Part shown: piece after piece, positions 36,495-46,430 of the stretch
Position numbering within the stretch: position 1 is the stretch's first letter
Layout: each line of letters begins with the position of its first letter
DNA from: Rhizobium grahamii
GTDB taxonomy: Bacteria; Pseudomonadota; Alphaproteobacteria; Rhizobiales; Rhizobiaceae
Reading direction: 5' to 3'
Assembly: GCF_009498215.1 (NCBI RefSeq)
Contig: NZ_CP043499.1
Span: 992,001-1,056,000 of the forward strand
Length of the DNA stretch: 64,000 nucleotides
Program-made: the position numbers and the translations under genes
The notes under the pieces: model-generated
What the model saw: only the letters and a program-made list of their open reading frames with translations
Told to the model about the DNA's origin: nothing
The model's database searches: none

Positions 36495-37379
36495 TCAGCC
36501 CTTGACCGCGCCAGCGGTCAGGCCGGCAACGATGCGCCTCTGGAAGAAAAGCACCACGGCGATAAGGGGAAGCGTAACCGTGACGGAAGCCGCCATGATC
36601 TGTCCGAAGGGATATTCGTAGCGGCTGGTGCCGGCGATCAGGCCGATTGCGACAGGCACCGTGCGGTTCTCGTCGGTAAGGGTGAAGGTCAGCGCGAACA
36701 GAAACTCGTTCCAGGCCAGAATGAAGGCAAGAATGCCGGTGCTGGCGAGCGACGGCCCCATCAGCGGCAGCAGGATCTTCATGAGGATACGGAAATGCGA
36801 GCAGCCGTCGATGATGGCGGCTTCCTCCAGTTCGCGAGGAAACTCCCGGATGAACGTCGTCAGGATCCACGTTGTGAATGGCACTGTTGACAGGAGATAG
36901 GTGAGGATCAGTGCACTCGGGCGATTGAACAGCCCCAACCAGTTGATCAGCTCGAACATGCCCGAGAGGACCACGACCTGCGGGAAGATCGAGATCATCA
37001 GGATGATCATCAGCACGGCCCGGCGCTGCGGGAATTCGATCCGGCCGAGCGCATAGGCTGCCGAAAGGCCGATGATCAGCGACAGCAAGGTGGTAGACAC
37101 CGCGACGTAAGCCGAGTTCACAAGAGAACTCATGAAGACCGGATTGTCGATCAACTGCCGGTAGTAGGTGAAATCGAGCGCCGGCAGGAGTGCCGAGCGA
37201 TAGAGCGCCGCCCCCTGCTTCGTCGACGAGACGAATGCCCAATAATAGGGAAACAACGTGTAAATGAGCACCAGAAGGAGTGCGAAGATTTGCAGTCCTC
37301 TGACAACACGTCGCCTCATTCTGTAGTAGGACGCCGGCTTGCGCAGGGATCGTTGGGCGATTGCATTTGCCATGTTCAT
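36495..37379 (-). CDS. Carbohydrate ABC transporter permease, MalG type
   Basis: A 294-residue permease with an amino-terminal basic segment (YYRMRRRVVRG), first span IFALLLVLIYTLFPYYWAF, EAA loop ELEEAAIIDGCSHFRILMKI and IMAASVTVTLPLIAVVLFFQ near the end. The tail GLTAGAVKG is typical of MalG-type subunits. The ATG at 37379 overlaps the stop of the upstream permease gene (ATGA). Third channel/ATPase gene of the operon at 40748-35983. Confidence 0.9.
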   Translation of the reverse strand: MNMANAIAQRSLRKPASYYRMRRRVVRGLQIFALLLVLIYTLFPYYWAFVSSTKQGAALYRSALLPALDFTYYRQLIDNPVFMSSLVNSAYVAVSTTLLSLIIGLSAAYALGRIEFPQRRAVLMIILMISIFPQVVVLSGMFELINWLGLFNRPSALILTYLLSTVPFTTWILTTFIREFPRELEEAAIIDGCSHFRILMKILLPLMGPSLASTGILAFILAWNEFLFALTFTLTDENRTVPVAIGLIAGTSRYEYPFGQIMAASVTVTLPLIAVVLFFQRRIVAGLTAGAVKG

Positions 37380-38266
37380 GTCCCCGCCGCCCGGTCGAGG
37401 CGAAGCGCCCCGATGATAATGATCGCGACCAGCGCAACGAGCAGGAAGACCCATGTCGATGCAGCGGAGCCGACCCCGAGTTCCTGGAAGCTGATCAACC
37501 GGTCTCGCGCGTAGATCGATACCGTCATGACGTTCTCGTTGCTGGCCGCCAGAACATACGCAAGGTCAAACATGCGCAGCGCATCGAGAACGCGGAACAA
37601 AACCGCCACCCCAATCGCCGGCCGTAGCATCGGCAGGGTGATCGACCAGAAACGCTTCCAGGCCGGGATGCCGTCGACCTCGGCGGCTTCGAAGATTTCC
37701 GGCGAGATCAGCTGGAGGCCGGCAAGGATCAGCAGGACCATGAAAGGTGTCGTCATCCACACGTCGATGAAGATGACCACGCCCATGATCAGCGAGCTGC
37801 TGGCCGTCCAGGCGATGCCATGATCGACCAGCCCGAGCCCTGACAGGATCTTGTTGATGACGCCGAACTGGTCGTTCAGCATCCACTCCCAGATCTTGGT
37901 GGCAACGACCACAGGAATGGCCCACGGCACGAGAATGGCGGCGCGCGCCAGACCTCGGCCGGGAATGACCTCGTTGAGCAGAAGCGCGATCGCGAGGCCG
38001 AGCACGGTCTCGATGGCGACCGAGATTACCGTGAAGACAAGCGTGTTTTTTACGGCAACCCACCAGCTGTGATCGTTGATGACCTCCATGAAATTATCCA
38101 GACCGACCATGGAGTAGACGGAAGGATCATCGAGATAGGCATCGGTGAACGAGAAGAAAAAGGTTCTGCTCAAGGGCCAGACGGCTACGAGAAGAATGAC
38201 TGCGGTGACAGGGATAAGGAAGAGCCATGCGGCCCGGTGATCACGGCGAGCAAGTTTGGCGCTCAT
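37376..38266 (-). CDS. Carbohydrate ABC transporter permease, MalF type
   Basis: A 296-residue permease with first span AAWLFLIPVTAVILLVAVWP, MVGLDNFMEVINDHSWWVAV after it, and EAA loop EIFEAAEVDGIPAWKRFWSI. It starts with an ATG overlapping the ATPase gene stop by 4 bp (ATGA) and overlaps the next permease the same way, so ATPase and both permeases are translated in a coupled string. Likely forms the channel with the MalG-type subunit at 36495. Confidence 0.91.
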   Translation of the reverse strand: MSAKLARRDHRAAWLFLIPVTAVILLVAVWPLSRTFFFSFTDAYLDDPSVYSMVGLDNFMEVINDHSWWVAVKNTLVFTVISVAIETVLGLAIALLLNEVIPGRGLARAAILVPWAIPVVVATKIWEWMLNDQFGVINKILSGLGLVDHGIAWTASSSLIMGVVIFIDVWMTTPFMVLLILAGLQLISPEIFEAAEVDGIPAWKRFWSITLPMLRPAIGVAVLFRVLDALRMFDLAYVLAASNENVMTVSIYARDRLISFQELGVGSAASTWVFLLVALVAIIIIGALRLDRAAGT

Positions 38267-39378
38267 GGTTCACGCCCCTGCCCGATACCAGCCGACGCGC
38301 TGCTCAGCAGGACGCGCTTGCCGGCGGCGGCAAATGCGAAAATGGCGGAGTCTGCAAAATCAAGCCCGACGCGCGTGCCGATCTTGTCCGGCGAAGGCGC
38401 GGTCGGGAGCCTGACGACCCAGACAGTCTCGTCCGTGATCCGGCAATAGCCGAAATGCTCATGACCAAGGTCCTCGACACGCTCCAGCGTGCAGGCAAGG
38501 CGGCCATCCGCTTCGGCGACGAGGCGCAGGGCTTCCGGACGGACGCCGATCTCCGCGATCGGTCCCGACGGATTTTGCGCGACCAACGAGAGGGAGAGAT
38601 TCCCGGGGCCGACAATCGCTCCGGCATTGGCTCCCGTCTGCGCCGAAACGGCCAGGAAATTCATCCGCGGACTGCCGATGAAACCCGCCACGAACCGATT
38701 ATCGGGCGTATGGTAGAGCTGCTGCGGTGTTCCCACTTGCTCGATGCGACCATGGTTGAGGACGACGATCCGATCCGCGAGCGTCATCGCTTCGGACTGG
38801 TCGTGGGTAACGTAGATCATCGTGGTCTTCAGATCGTCGTGAAGCTTGGCGATCTCCATGCGCATTTCCATCCGAAGATCGGAATCGAGGTTGGAGAGCG
38901 GCTCGTCGAACAGGAATATCTCCGGCTGCCGCACCAGGGCCCGCCCGATCGCCACGCGCTGCCGCTGGCCGCCGGACAACTCGCGGGGCCGGCGCTCCAT
39001 GAGGTGATCGACCTTGAGCATGCGCGCAACGGCTGAAACCTTCTGATTGATCGCATCCTTGGCGACGCCCAGCGTTTCCAGGGCGAAACCGATATTCCGG
39101 GCGACGCTCATGTGAGGGTAAAGCGCATAGGACTGAAAAACGAACGCGACGCCTCTTTTTGACGCCGGGACATCGGTCACATCCTCTCCGCCGATCGTCA
39201 CAACTCCCTTCGAGGCCGCGACCAGGCCCGCGACGATACGGAGAAGTGTCGACTTGCCGCAGCCCGACGGGCCGACGAAGACCACAAACTCACCGTCGTT
39301 GATCTGCAGGTCGACGCCCTGAATGACAGTATGCGTACCATAGTTCTTCGATACGGATTCAAGAGAAACCGAAGCCAT
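38263..39378 (-). CDS. Sugar ABC transporter ATPase, UgpC/MalK type
   Basis: A 371-residue ATPase with Walker A GPSGCGKST (residues 36-44), Q-loop FQSYALYPHMSV, signature LSGGQRQRVAIGRAL, Walker B IFLFDEPLSNLD and H-loop VTHDQSEAMTLAD, then a C-terminal regulatory OB-fold region (IGVRPEALRL). All ATPase motifs are intact. It energizes the transporter of its own operon and, since the operon at 30105-35557 has no ATPase gene, may also serve that system; sharing is known for MsmK-type ATPases but is inference here. Confidence 0.92.
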   Translation of the reverse strand: MASVSLESVSKNYGTHTVIQGVDLQINDGEFVVFVGPSGCGKSTLLRIVAGLVAASKGVVTIGGEDVTDVPASKRGVAFVFQSYALYPHMSVARNIGFALETLGVAKDAINQKVSAVARMLKVDHLMERRPRELSGGQRQRVAIGRALVRQPEIFLFDEPLSNLDSDLRMEMRMEIAKLHDDLKTTMIYVTHDQSEAMTLADRIVVLNHGRIEQVGTPQQLYHTPDNRFVAGFIGSPRMNFLAVSAQTGANAGAIVGPGNLSLSLVAQNPSGPIAEIGVRPEALRLVAEADGRLACTLERVEDLGHEHFGYCRITDETVWVVRLPTAPSPDKIGTRVGLDFADSAIFAFAAAGKRVLLSSASAGIGQGREP

Positions 39379-39409
39379 TTTTCACCCGGACTTATCACAA
39401 TGAAAGGTT

Positions 39410-39427
39410 CGCCGCTTATCAGCGGCG
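39410..39427 (-). other. Hairpin between binding protein and ATPase genes
   Basis: CGCCGCT-TATC-AGCGGCG is a perfect 7-bp stem in the 113-bp gap after the binding protein gene of the operon. As at 31815, it probably limits read-through or stabilizes the binding protein message. Confidence 0.55.
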
Positions 39428-39491
39428 ATCGGCGGCACGCGTCGGAAGGGCAGGCTCATTCGAGCTCGCCCTCCCCGCGTTCAGACTACGC

Positions 39492-40748
39492 TCAACGGCT
39501 TTCCTTGAGTTTTTCCAACCGTCCTGCCAGTGACGTCAGCCCGGCTTTGATATCGCCGCTGCCGGAGAGCATATCGTGGACCGCGCGATAGAAGGCCTGC
39601 GATACGCGGTTATAGCTGGTGCCGGTATAACCAGACGGACGCACGGCGCTGTCTGCGAAGGCCTGCTGGTTGTCCTTCAGGAACGGGATCTTCGCCAGAA
39701 CCTCGGTATCGCTGTAGAGCGCCGGGATCGACGGGTTGACCGCATCCTGCAGCGCCCGCTTCTTCTGCATGTCGGGACCAGTGATGAAGTTCACGAAGTC
39801 GGCGGCCACATCGGGCTTGGAGCTGTACTTCGAGACGCCGTAATACATCGGGCCGAGGCAACCGCTCGACTTCTGGCCTTCCGCGCCGACCGGCAATGGC
39901 ATCACGCCGACCTTGTCGACGATTGCGCTGCCTTCCTTGTGCGACGTGCCCCAGACATAAGGCCAGTTGCGATGGAAGACTGCATTGCCGGATTCGAAGA
40001 CAGCGCGCGAGGCTTCTTCGTCGTAGTTCAGGGTTCCCTCCGGGCTGATCGATCCGATCCAGCCCTTGGCCTTTTCAATTGCTTCGGCCGCCTTCGGATT
40101 GTCGATCGTCACCTTGCCGTCGTCGGCGATGATCGTGCCACCGCCGTTCGACGCAACCAGTTCGATCGCATCGCAGGTGAGGCCTTCGTAGCTCTTCGCC
40201 TGCCAGGCGTAGCCCCACATTTCGGCATTGCCGGCAGCGCGTTCCTTGTCCTGGATCTCCTTCGCGGATGCAGCGAGTTCATCCCAGGTCTTCGGCGGCT
40301 GCTTGCCGTACTTCTCCAGAAGATCCTTGCGATAGAACATCAGCCCGACGTCCATATAGGCGGGCATGGCGATCAGGTGGCCATCCAGCTTGGCGGCGTT
40401 GAGCGTGGAGGCAAAATGCTTGTCCTGGTCCGCCTGTGGGATCACCGTCTTCAGATCAAGCAGGCCGTTCTTGAACATGCCGAGCCAGATCACGTCGAGG
40501 AAGAGAACGTCGATGTCGGTCGACTTGGCCGCAAGAAGCTGCTGGTAGATCGGGATCGCGTCGTCAAGCAACGCGGGCATCTTGTTGATCTTCGCCTCGT
40601 TGCCCGTCTTTTCCTTCCAGGCATTGGCGACGTTCGTGCAGAGTTCGAACTCCGTCGGCGCGCAGAAGACGGAAATCGTCTCGGCGCTGGCCGTTCCGCT
40701 CCAGAGGGCGGCGGAGAATGCGAGGGCAGCAAGGCTCTTCTTAAGCAT
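39492..40748 (-). CDS. Carbohydrate ABC transporter solute-binding protein, family 1
   Basis: A 418-residue periplasmic binding protein with a Sec leader (MLKKSLAALAFSAALWSG, cleavage after TASA). IDVLFLDVIWLGMFKNGLL, AMPAYMDVGLMFYRKDLLEK and FHRNWPYVWG are typical of trehalose/maltose-type SBPs. The ATG at 40748 has AGGGA upstream; an earlier in-frame start adds an unrelated stretch. It is the first gene of the operon and divergent from a GntR gene, with a palindromic operator between. Ligand unknown; an oligosaccharide or amino-sugar compound is likely. Confidence 0.89.
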   Translation of the reverse strand: MLKKSLAALAFSAALWSGTASAETISVFCAPTEFELCTNVANAWKEKTGNEAKINKMPALLDDAIPIYQQLLAAKSTDIDVLFLDVIWLGMFKNGLLDLKTVIPQADQDKHFASTLNAAKLDGHLIAMPAYMDVGLMFYRKDLLEKYGKQPPKTWDELAASAKEIQDKERAAGNAEMWGYAWQAKSYEGLTCDAIELVASNGGGTIIADDGKVTIDNPKAAEAIEKAKGWIGSISPEGTLNYDEEASRAVFESGNAVFHRNWPYVWGTSHKEGSAIVDKVGVMPLPVGAEGQKSSGCLGPMYYGVSKYSSKPDVAADFVNFITGPDMQKKRALQDAVNPSIPALYSDTEVLAKIPFLKDNQQAFADSAVRPSGYTGTSYNRVSQAFYRAVHDMLSGSGDIKAGLTSLAGRLEKLKESR

Positions 40749-40814
40749 GATGGTTCCCTTGATTGTTATCGAGCTTGGCATCGTCGGAACTCTTCGGTCC
40801 CTTACGACAATAGG

Positions 40815-40830
40815 ACTGGTTATGACCAGT
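40815..40830. promoter_or_regulatory. Palindromic GntR/dre-like operator
   Basis: ACTGGT-TATG-ACCAGT is a perfect 6-bp inverted repeat between the divergent binding protein and GntR genes. It closely resembles the dre consensus of the amino-sugar regulators DasR/NagR (ACTGGTCTAGACCAGT-like), which belong to the same HutC subfamily as the adjacent regulator. It probably represses both directions. Confidence 0.65.
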
Positions 40831-40839
40831 TATGTCAAC

Positions 40840-41706
40840 ATGGACTTTTCAAAGAATTGCGTTGAGGATAGCGAGGCCGGCAGGCAGACCAGAGGACAAC
40901 CGAATTTGAAGACTCTCGAGACTGAAGACACATTGGTTGCCAAACAAGGCGTGATTGATCGCGACGACCCCCGTCCACTGCATAAGCAGGTCTATGCGGC
41001 GCTGCTGGCGGCGATCAGCGATGGCCGACTGCCACTGCGCGGCAAGCTTCCTTCCGAGCGGGAACTTGTCGATCTCTACGCCGTCAGCCGCATCACCATC
41101 CGTCACGCGATTCGCGAATTGATTCAGCAAGGCGTGGTGCATAGCCAGCCGGGAAAAGGGCTCTATGTCGCCGAGCGTGGCGGCGGCGGCTTCGAACTGC
41201 AGGTCCTCAAGAGCTTCACCAGCATCGCGCTGGCCAATGGTCACAATCCCGGCCACCAGCTGATCGAAGCGAGCCTCGTGCGTGCGCCGCTCGAAATCAG
41301 CCGTCCGCTGTTTCTCGCGCCCGGCGCCGAGGTCGTCCTTCTGTCGAGACTACGCCTGCTCGACAATATTCCGGCCGTCATCCAGACCGACTGGATCCCC
41401 GCTGCGCGCGTTCCCGGGCTGCTTGATCTGGATTGGGGAATCGCAAACCGCTCGCTTTATGAGGAGTTGCGCGAACGCTACGGCATCTTTCCAAAGCGCG
41501 GACAAACGACGCTGAGTGCTCGGCTCGCGGATGAGAACGAGGCACGCCTTCTGCAACTGTCACCGCCCGCAGCCGTCCTCACCGTCGACCAGATCGCCTT
41601 CGGTGACCGGAACCGGCCGGTCAACATGACGGCCCTCGTGCATCATCCCGCCCGGTATCCGCTGACACTGCTGCAGTCCGAGACTGGAGATTTTACACAG
41701 TACTGA
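40840..41706 (+). CDS. GntR-family regulator, HutC/YvoA subfamily (second)
   Basis: A regulator of up to 288 residues. The winged helix-turn-helix (PLHKQVYAALLAAISDG, LPSERELVDLYAVSRITIRH) is followed by a UTRA domain (LKSFTSIALANGHNPGHQLI, NMTALVHHPARYPLTLLQSE). The start is uncertain: ATG 40840 lies only 9 bp after the operator palindrome and has no clear ribosome site, and a GTG at 40951 would give about 250 residues, closer to family size. It should control the divergent sugar transporter operon and itself through the site at 40815. Confidence 0.83.
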   Translation: MDFSKNCVEDSEAGRQTRGQPNLKTLETEDTLVAKQGVIDRDDPRPLHKQVYAALLAAISDGRLPLRGKLPSERELVDLYAVSRITIRHAIRELIQQGVVHSQPGKGLYVAERGGGGFELQVLKSFTSIALANGHNPGHQLIEASLVRAPLEISRPLFLAPGAEVVLLSRLRLLDNIPAVIQTDWIPAARVPGLLDLDWGIANRSLYEELRERYGIFPKRGQTTLSARLADENEARLLQLSPPAAVLTVDQIAFGDRNRPVNMTALVHHPARYPLTLLQSETGDFTQY

Positions 41707-41753
41707 CGTGATGGTAGCCGCCCCGAATACCTGCCAGGTGCTCAAACACATCC

Positions 41754-41789
41754 ACATTCGTTTGACATTCGAATAATCTTCATTTTAAC
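41754..41789 (+). promoter_or_regulatory. glpD promoter with tandem ACATTCG repeats
   Basis: TTGACA at 41762-41767 with TTTAAC 16 bp later (41784-41789) forms a plausible promoter 38 bp upstream of the glpD start. ACATTCG occurs twice, at 41754-41760 and 41765-41771, one helical turn apart and bracketing the -35 box. TTCGWW-containing repeats of this kind fit DeoR-family GlpR operators, though no glpR gene is in the window. Confidence 0.5.
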
Positions 41790-41826
41790 TGCACTAACTT
41801 TCGCAATCTTGGCTCGGAGGGGGAAC

Positions 41827-43344
41827 GTGAGCCGGAAGATTTACGATCTTTTTGTCATCGGCGGAGGCATCAACGGGTGTGGGATCGCCCGTGATGCAGT
41901 CGGGCGCGGCTATTCGGTCGCACTTGCAGAAATGAACGATTTCGCTTCGGGAACATCATCCGGCGCGACCAAACTCATCCATGGCGGACTTCGCTATCTC
42001 GAGCACTACGAGTTTAGGCTCGTGCGTGAATCGCTGATGGAGCGTGAGGTGCTTTGGGCAACGGCGCCGCACATCATTCGGCCGATGCGATTCGTGCTTC
42101 CCTACCATAAGGGCGGCATCCGTCCGGCATGGCTTATTCGTCTTGGGCTGTTTGTCTACGATCACCTCGGCGGGCGGAAATTGTTGCCGCCAACCAAAGT
42201 TTTGGACATGCGTCGCGATCCGGCCGGCAAACCACTGAAAGCGATCTTCACCAAGGCTTTCGAATACTCGGACGGCTGGGTCGATGATGCCCGCATGGTT
42301 GTCCTGAATGCACGGGACGCAGCCGACCGCGGCGCACTGATCATGCCGCGAACGAAAGTCGTCGCGGCCAGACGCAAGAATGACCTTTGGTCGATTGAGA
42401 CGGTCGACACCGCCAGCGGCCAACAGAGCAGTTTTCAAGCGCGAATGCTGGTGAATGCAGCCGGCCCGTGGGTCGATCAGGTCATTCACTCGGCCATCGG
42501 ACAGAACGAGGCTCAGCATGTGCGGCTGGTGCAGGGCAGCCATATCGTCGTGCGGAAGAAGTTTGATGATCCTCGAGCTTATTTCTTTCAGAACCCGGAC
42601 AATCGGATCATCTTCGCGATACCTTACGAACAGGACTTCACGCTGATCGGCACCACCGATCGCGACTATTTGGCTGATCCAAAAGATGTAAGGATCACCG
42701 AGGAAGAGACGACCTATCTCTGCAATGCGGCAAACGAGTATTTCAAGGAGCCCATCGTAGCCGACGACATCGTCTGGACCTATTCCGCCGTGCGGCCGCT
42801 GTTCGACGACGGCGCCTCCAAAGCACAGGAAGCAACGCGCGACTACGTGTTGATCGTCGAAGGCAACGGGGCAAGCGCACCTCTGCTGAATGTCTTTGGC
42901 GGCAAGCTGACGACATACCGGCGGCTGGCGGAACACGCGCTGGAAAAGATCGCTACGGCCATCGGCCCCAAGGGTGCGCCGTGGACGGCGAAGGGCCGCC
43001 TGCCGGGCGGCGATTTTGCGGCGACCGGCTATGAGGCGCAAGTCGGTGATCTGAAGGGTCGCTATCCGTTCCTCGCAAATCGGCACGCCCGCCGACTGGT
43101 GCGTTGCTACGGAACAAAGGCGGCTGCGTTGCTCGGACAGGCGAAAAATACCGAAGATCTGGGGCACTGTTTCGGTGGCGATCTCTATGAGATTGAAGTC
43201 CGCTACCTGATCGAGCATGAATGGGCCAGGCACGCCGATGACGTGCTCTGGAGGAGAACGAAGGAAGGCCTGCGCCTGACCAAGGAGCAGGCTGGGTTAT
43301 TGGAGGAGTACATCGCCGCGCTACCGGCTCAGATGGCCGGATAA
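41827..43344 (+). CDS. glpD: Aerobic glycerol-3-phosphate dehydrogenase
   Basis: A 505-residue FAD-dependent dehydrogenase that oxidizes glycerol-3-phosphate to dihydroxyacetone phosphate at the membrane and passes electrons to quinone. The N-terminal YDLFVIGGGINGCGIARDAV is the FAD-binding motif, followed by FASGTSSGATKLIHGGLRYL, hallmark of GlpD, and TDRDY and VFGGKLTTYRRLAEHALEKI. Length matches the family. I start at GTG 41827, which has GGAGGGGGAAC just upstream, rather than an in-frame TTG 18 bp earlier. It is the first gene of the glycerol operon. Confidence 0.95.
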   Translation: MSRKIYDLFVIGGGINGCGIARDAVGRGYSVALAEMNDFASGTSSGATKLIHGGLRYLEHYEFRLVRESLMEREVLWATAPHIIRPMRFVLPYHKGGIRPAWLIRLGLFVYDHLGGRKLLPPTKVLDMRRDPAGKPLKAIFTKAFEYSDGWVDDARMVVLNARDAADRGALIMPRTKVVAARRKNDLWSIETVDTASGQQSSFQARMLVNAAGPWVDQVIHSAIGQNEAQHVRLVQGSHIVVRKKFDDPRAYFFQNPDNRIIFAIPYEQDFTLIGTTDRDYLADPKDVRITEEETTYLCNAANEYFKEPIVADDIVWTYSAVRPLFDDGASKAQEATRDYVLIVEGNGASAPLLNVFGGKLTTYRRLAEHALEKIATAIGPKGAPWTAKGRLPGGDFAATGYEAQVGDLKGRYPFLANRHARRLVRCYGTKAAALLGQAKNTEDLGHCFGGDLYEIEVRYLIEHEWARHADDVLWRRTKEGLRLTKEQAGLLEEYIAALPAQMAG

Positions 43345-43388
43345 GAAGCGGCATGTGGTCCCCGCTGTGAGGAGGCACGGGAACCGGA

Positions 43389-44464
43389 ATGCTAGAATTG
43401 CGGAACGCCGCAAAGATGGTGGGCGCGGATTATCATATCCACGCAACCAGTCTTGCGTTTGAACGAGGCACGCTGAATGTGCTGCTGGGGCGACGCTCTC
43501 CGGCAAGACTTCGTTGATGCGACTGATGGCCGGGCTCGATCGTCCGACCAGCGGTTCCATTCATTTCGACGGCGTCGACGTCACCGGCATGCCGGTGCAG
43601 AAGCGCAACGTTGCGATGGTGTACCAGCAGTTCATCAACTATCCGGCCTTTACCGTCTATGAGAATATTGCCTCGCCGATGCGCATCGCAGGCAAGGATG
43701 CCGCGACCATCGACCGCGAGGTGCGCAAGGCTGCCGACCTCATGCGGCTGACGCCCTATCTCGACCGCACGCCGCTCAACCTCTCCGGCGGGCAGCAACA
43801 GCGCACGGCGCTTGCCCGCGCCCTGGTCAAGAACGCCAGCCTCGTGCTGATGGATGAGCCGCTTGCCAACCTCGACTACAAGCTTCGCGAGGAACTGCGC
43901 GCGGAATTGCCGAAGATCTTCGCGCAATCGGGTGCCATCTTCGTCTATGCCACGACCGAGCCTTCGGAAGCGCTGCTCCTCGGCGGCAATACCGCGACGC
44001 TATCGGAAGGGCGCGTCACGCAGTTCGGCCCAACCATCAGCGTCTACCGCAAGCCGCTGGACCTGATAACGGCCAAGACCTTTGCCGATCCGCCGCTCAA
44101 CTTCATTGACGTGGTAAAAGCTGGCGGCGTTTTCCAACGCCAGAACGCCGAGATTTTTGCCGTTCCAGGCCACCTTGCGGGCATGGGGGATGGGCCGGTG
44201 ACGGTTGCATTTCATCCGCATCACCTCGGTCTTTCCGAGCAGACCCCGGGGGCGGTGCGCCTCAAGGCGCGCACGCAGCTTTCCGAAATCACCGGCTCCG
44301 AGAGCTTCGTCTATCTCGACTATGATGGCGTGCGCTGGGTGATGCTGGCGCATGGCATTCACGACATCGACCCGGATACGGACATCGATGTGTTTCTCGA
44401 CGTGCGTCACCTGATGGCGTTCGACACTGACGGGCGCGCGATTGCGTCCGGCGTAACGGCTTGA
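43389..44464 (+). pseudogene. glpS: Glycerol ABC transporter ATPase GlpS, frameshifted in Walker A
   Basis: From ATG 43389 the frame reads the GlpS N-terminus to NVLLG and then breaks at GGGGC (43487-43491), running into a stop at about 43518. The next frame continues with MRLMAGLDRPTSGSIHFDGV to the end at 44464. One inserted base restores GPTLSGKTS, the GlpS form of Walker A, and a protein of about 358 residues. The signature LSGGQQQRTALARAL and Walker B LVLMDEPLANLD are intact, but the H-loop reads ATTEPSEAL with no His. If the frameshift is real the glycerol transporter lacks a working subunit; a homopolymer read error is equally possible. Confidence 0.85.
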
Positions 44465-44476
44465 GGAGGCAGGGAC

Positions 44477-45547
44477 ATGGCACGCATCACGCTCGACCAC
44501 ATCCGCCACGCCTACGGGCCGAACCCGACATCGGACAAGGACTACGCGCTGCGCGAAGTCGACCACGAGTGGAACGACGGCGGCGCCTATGCGCTGCTTG
44601 GACCGTCAGGCTGCGGGAAGACGACGCTGCTCAACATCATCTCCGGCCTGCTGCAGCCGTCACACGGGCGCATCCTGTTCGATGGCAAGGATGTGACGAA
44701 CTTGCCGACACAGGCGCGAAACATTGCGCAGGTGTTCCAGTTTCCCGTCATCTACGACACGATGACCGTATACGACAATCTTGCCTTTCCGCTGCGCAAT
44801 CGCGGCGTTGCGGAACCCGAGGTGGATCGTCGTGTTCGCGATATCCTGGAGATGATTGATCTCATGCCTATGGCGCGGCGCAAGGCGCAGGGGCTGACCG
44901 CCGACCAGAAGCAGAAGATTTCTCTCGGTCGCGGCCTCGTGCGCAACGACGTCAACGCCATCCTGTTCGACGAGCCGCTGACCGTCATTGATCCGCATAT
45001 GAAATGGGTGCTGCGGTCGCAACTGAAGCGGCTGCACAAGCAGTTCGGCTTCACCATGGTCTATGTCACGCACGACCAGACGGAAGCGCTGACCTTCGCC
45101 GACAAGGTGGTGGTCATGTACGAGGGCGAGATCGTGCAGATCGGCACGCCGTCCGAGCTATTCGAGCGGCCGAGCCATACGTTCGTCGGCTATTTCATCG
45201 GTTCTCCCGGCATGAACGTCCTTCCCGCGAAGCTCGACGGCAACCGTGCGACTGTCGGCGGCGAGACCTTGTCCCTCGACTACGCGCCGAAGACTGCGAC
45301 GGGTGCCAAGACCGAGCTCGGCATCCGGCCGGAATTCATTCGCATCGGGCGCGAGGGAATGCCTATTACAATCAACCGCGTCGAGGATATCGGCCGGCAG
45401 AAGATCGTTCGTGCGACGTTCGAGGGACAGCCGATCGCGATCGTCGTGACCGAGGATTCCGAGATCCCGGCAGAGGCGCGCGTGACCTTCGATCCCGCCG
45501 CCATCAACATCTATGCCAATTCCTGGCGCGTCGGCAGGGAGGGCTGA
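44477..45547 (+). CDS. glpT: Glycerol ABC transporter ATPase GlpT
   Basis: A 356-residue ATPase with Walker A GPSGCGKTT (residues 42-50), Walker B AILFDEPLTVID and H-loop YVTHDQTEALTFAD. The ABC signature is altered to LTADQKQKISLGRGL instead of LSGGQ. This is the mirror image of GlpS, which keeps LSGGQ but lacks the H-loop His, so the two should form an asymmetric dimer with one active ATP site. ATG with GAGGAGGCAGGG upstream, 12 bp after glpS. Confidence 0.93.
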   Translation: MARITLDHIRHAYGPNPTSDKDYALREVDHEWNDGGAYALLGPSGCGKTTLLNIISGLLQPSHGRILFDGKDVTNLPTQARNIAQVFQFPVIYDTMTVYDNLAFPLRNRGVAEPEVDRRVRDILEMIDLMPMARRKAQGLTADQKQKISLGRGLVRNDVNAILFDEPLTVIDPHMKWVLRSQLKRLHKQFGFTMVYVTHDQTEALTFADKVVVMYEGEIVQIGTPSELFERPSHTFVGYFIGSPGMNVLPAKLDGNRATVGGETLSLDYAPKTATGAKTELGIRPEFIRIGREGMPITINRVEDIGRQKIVRATFEGQPIAIVVTEDSEIPAEARVTFDPAAINIYANSWRVGREG

Positions 45548-45550
45548 GCC

Positions 45551-46417
<867 letters not shown>

Positions 46418-46430
46418 GGAGGAGAGGACC

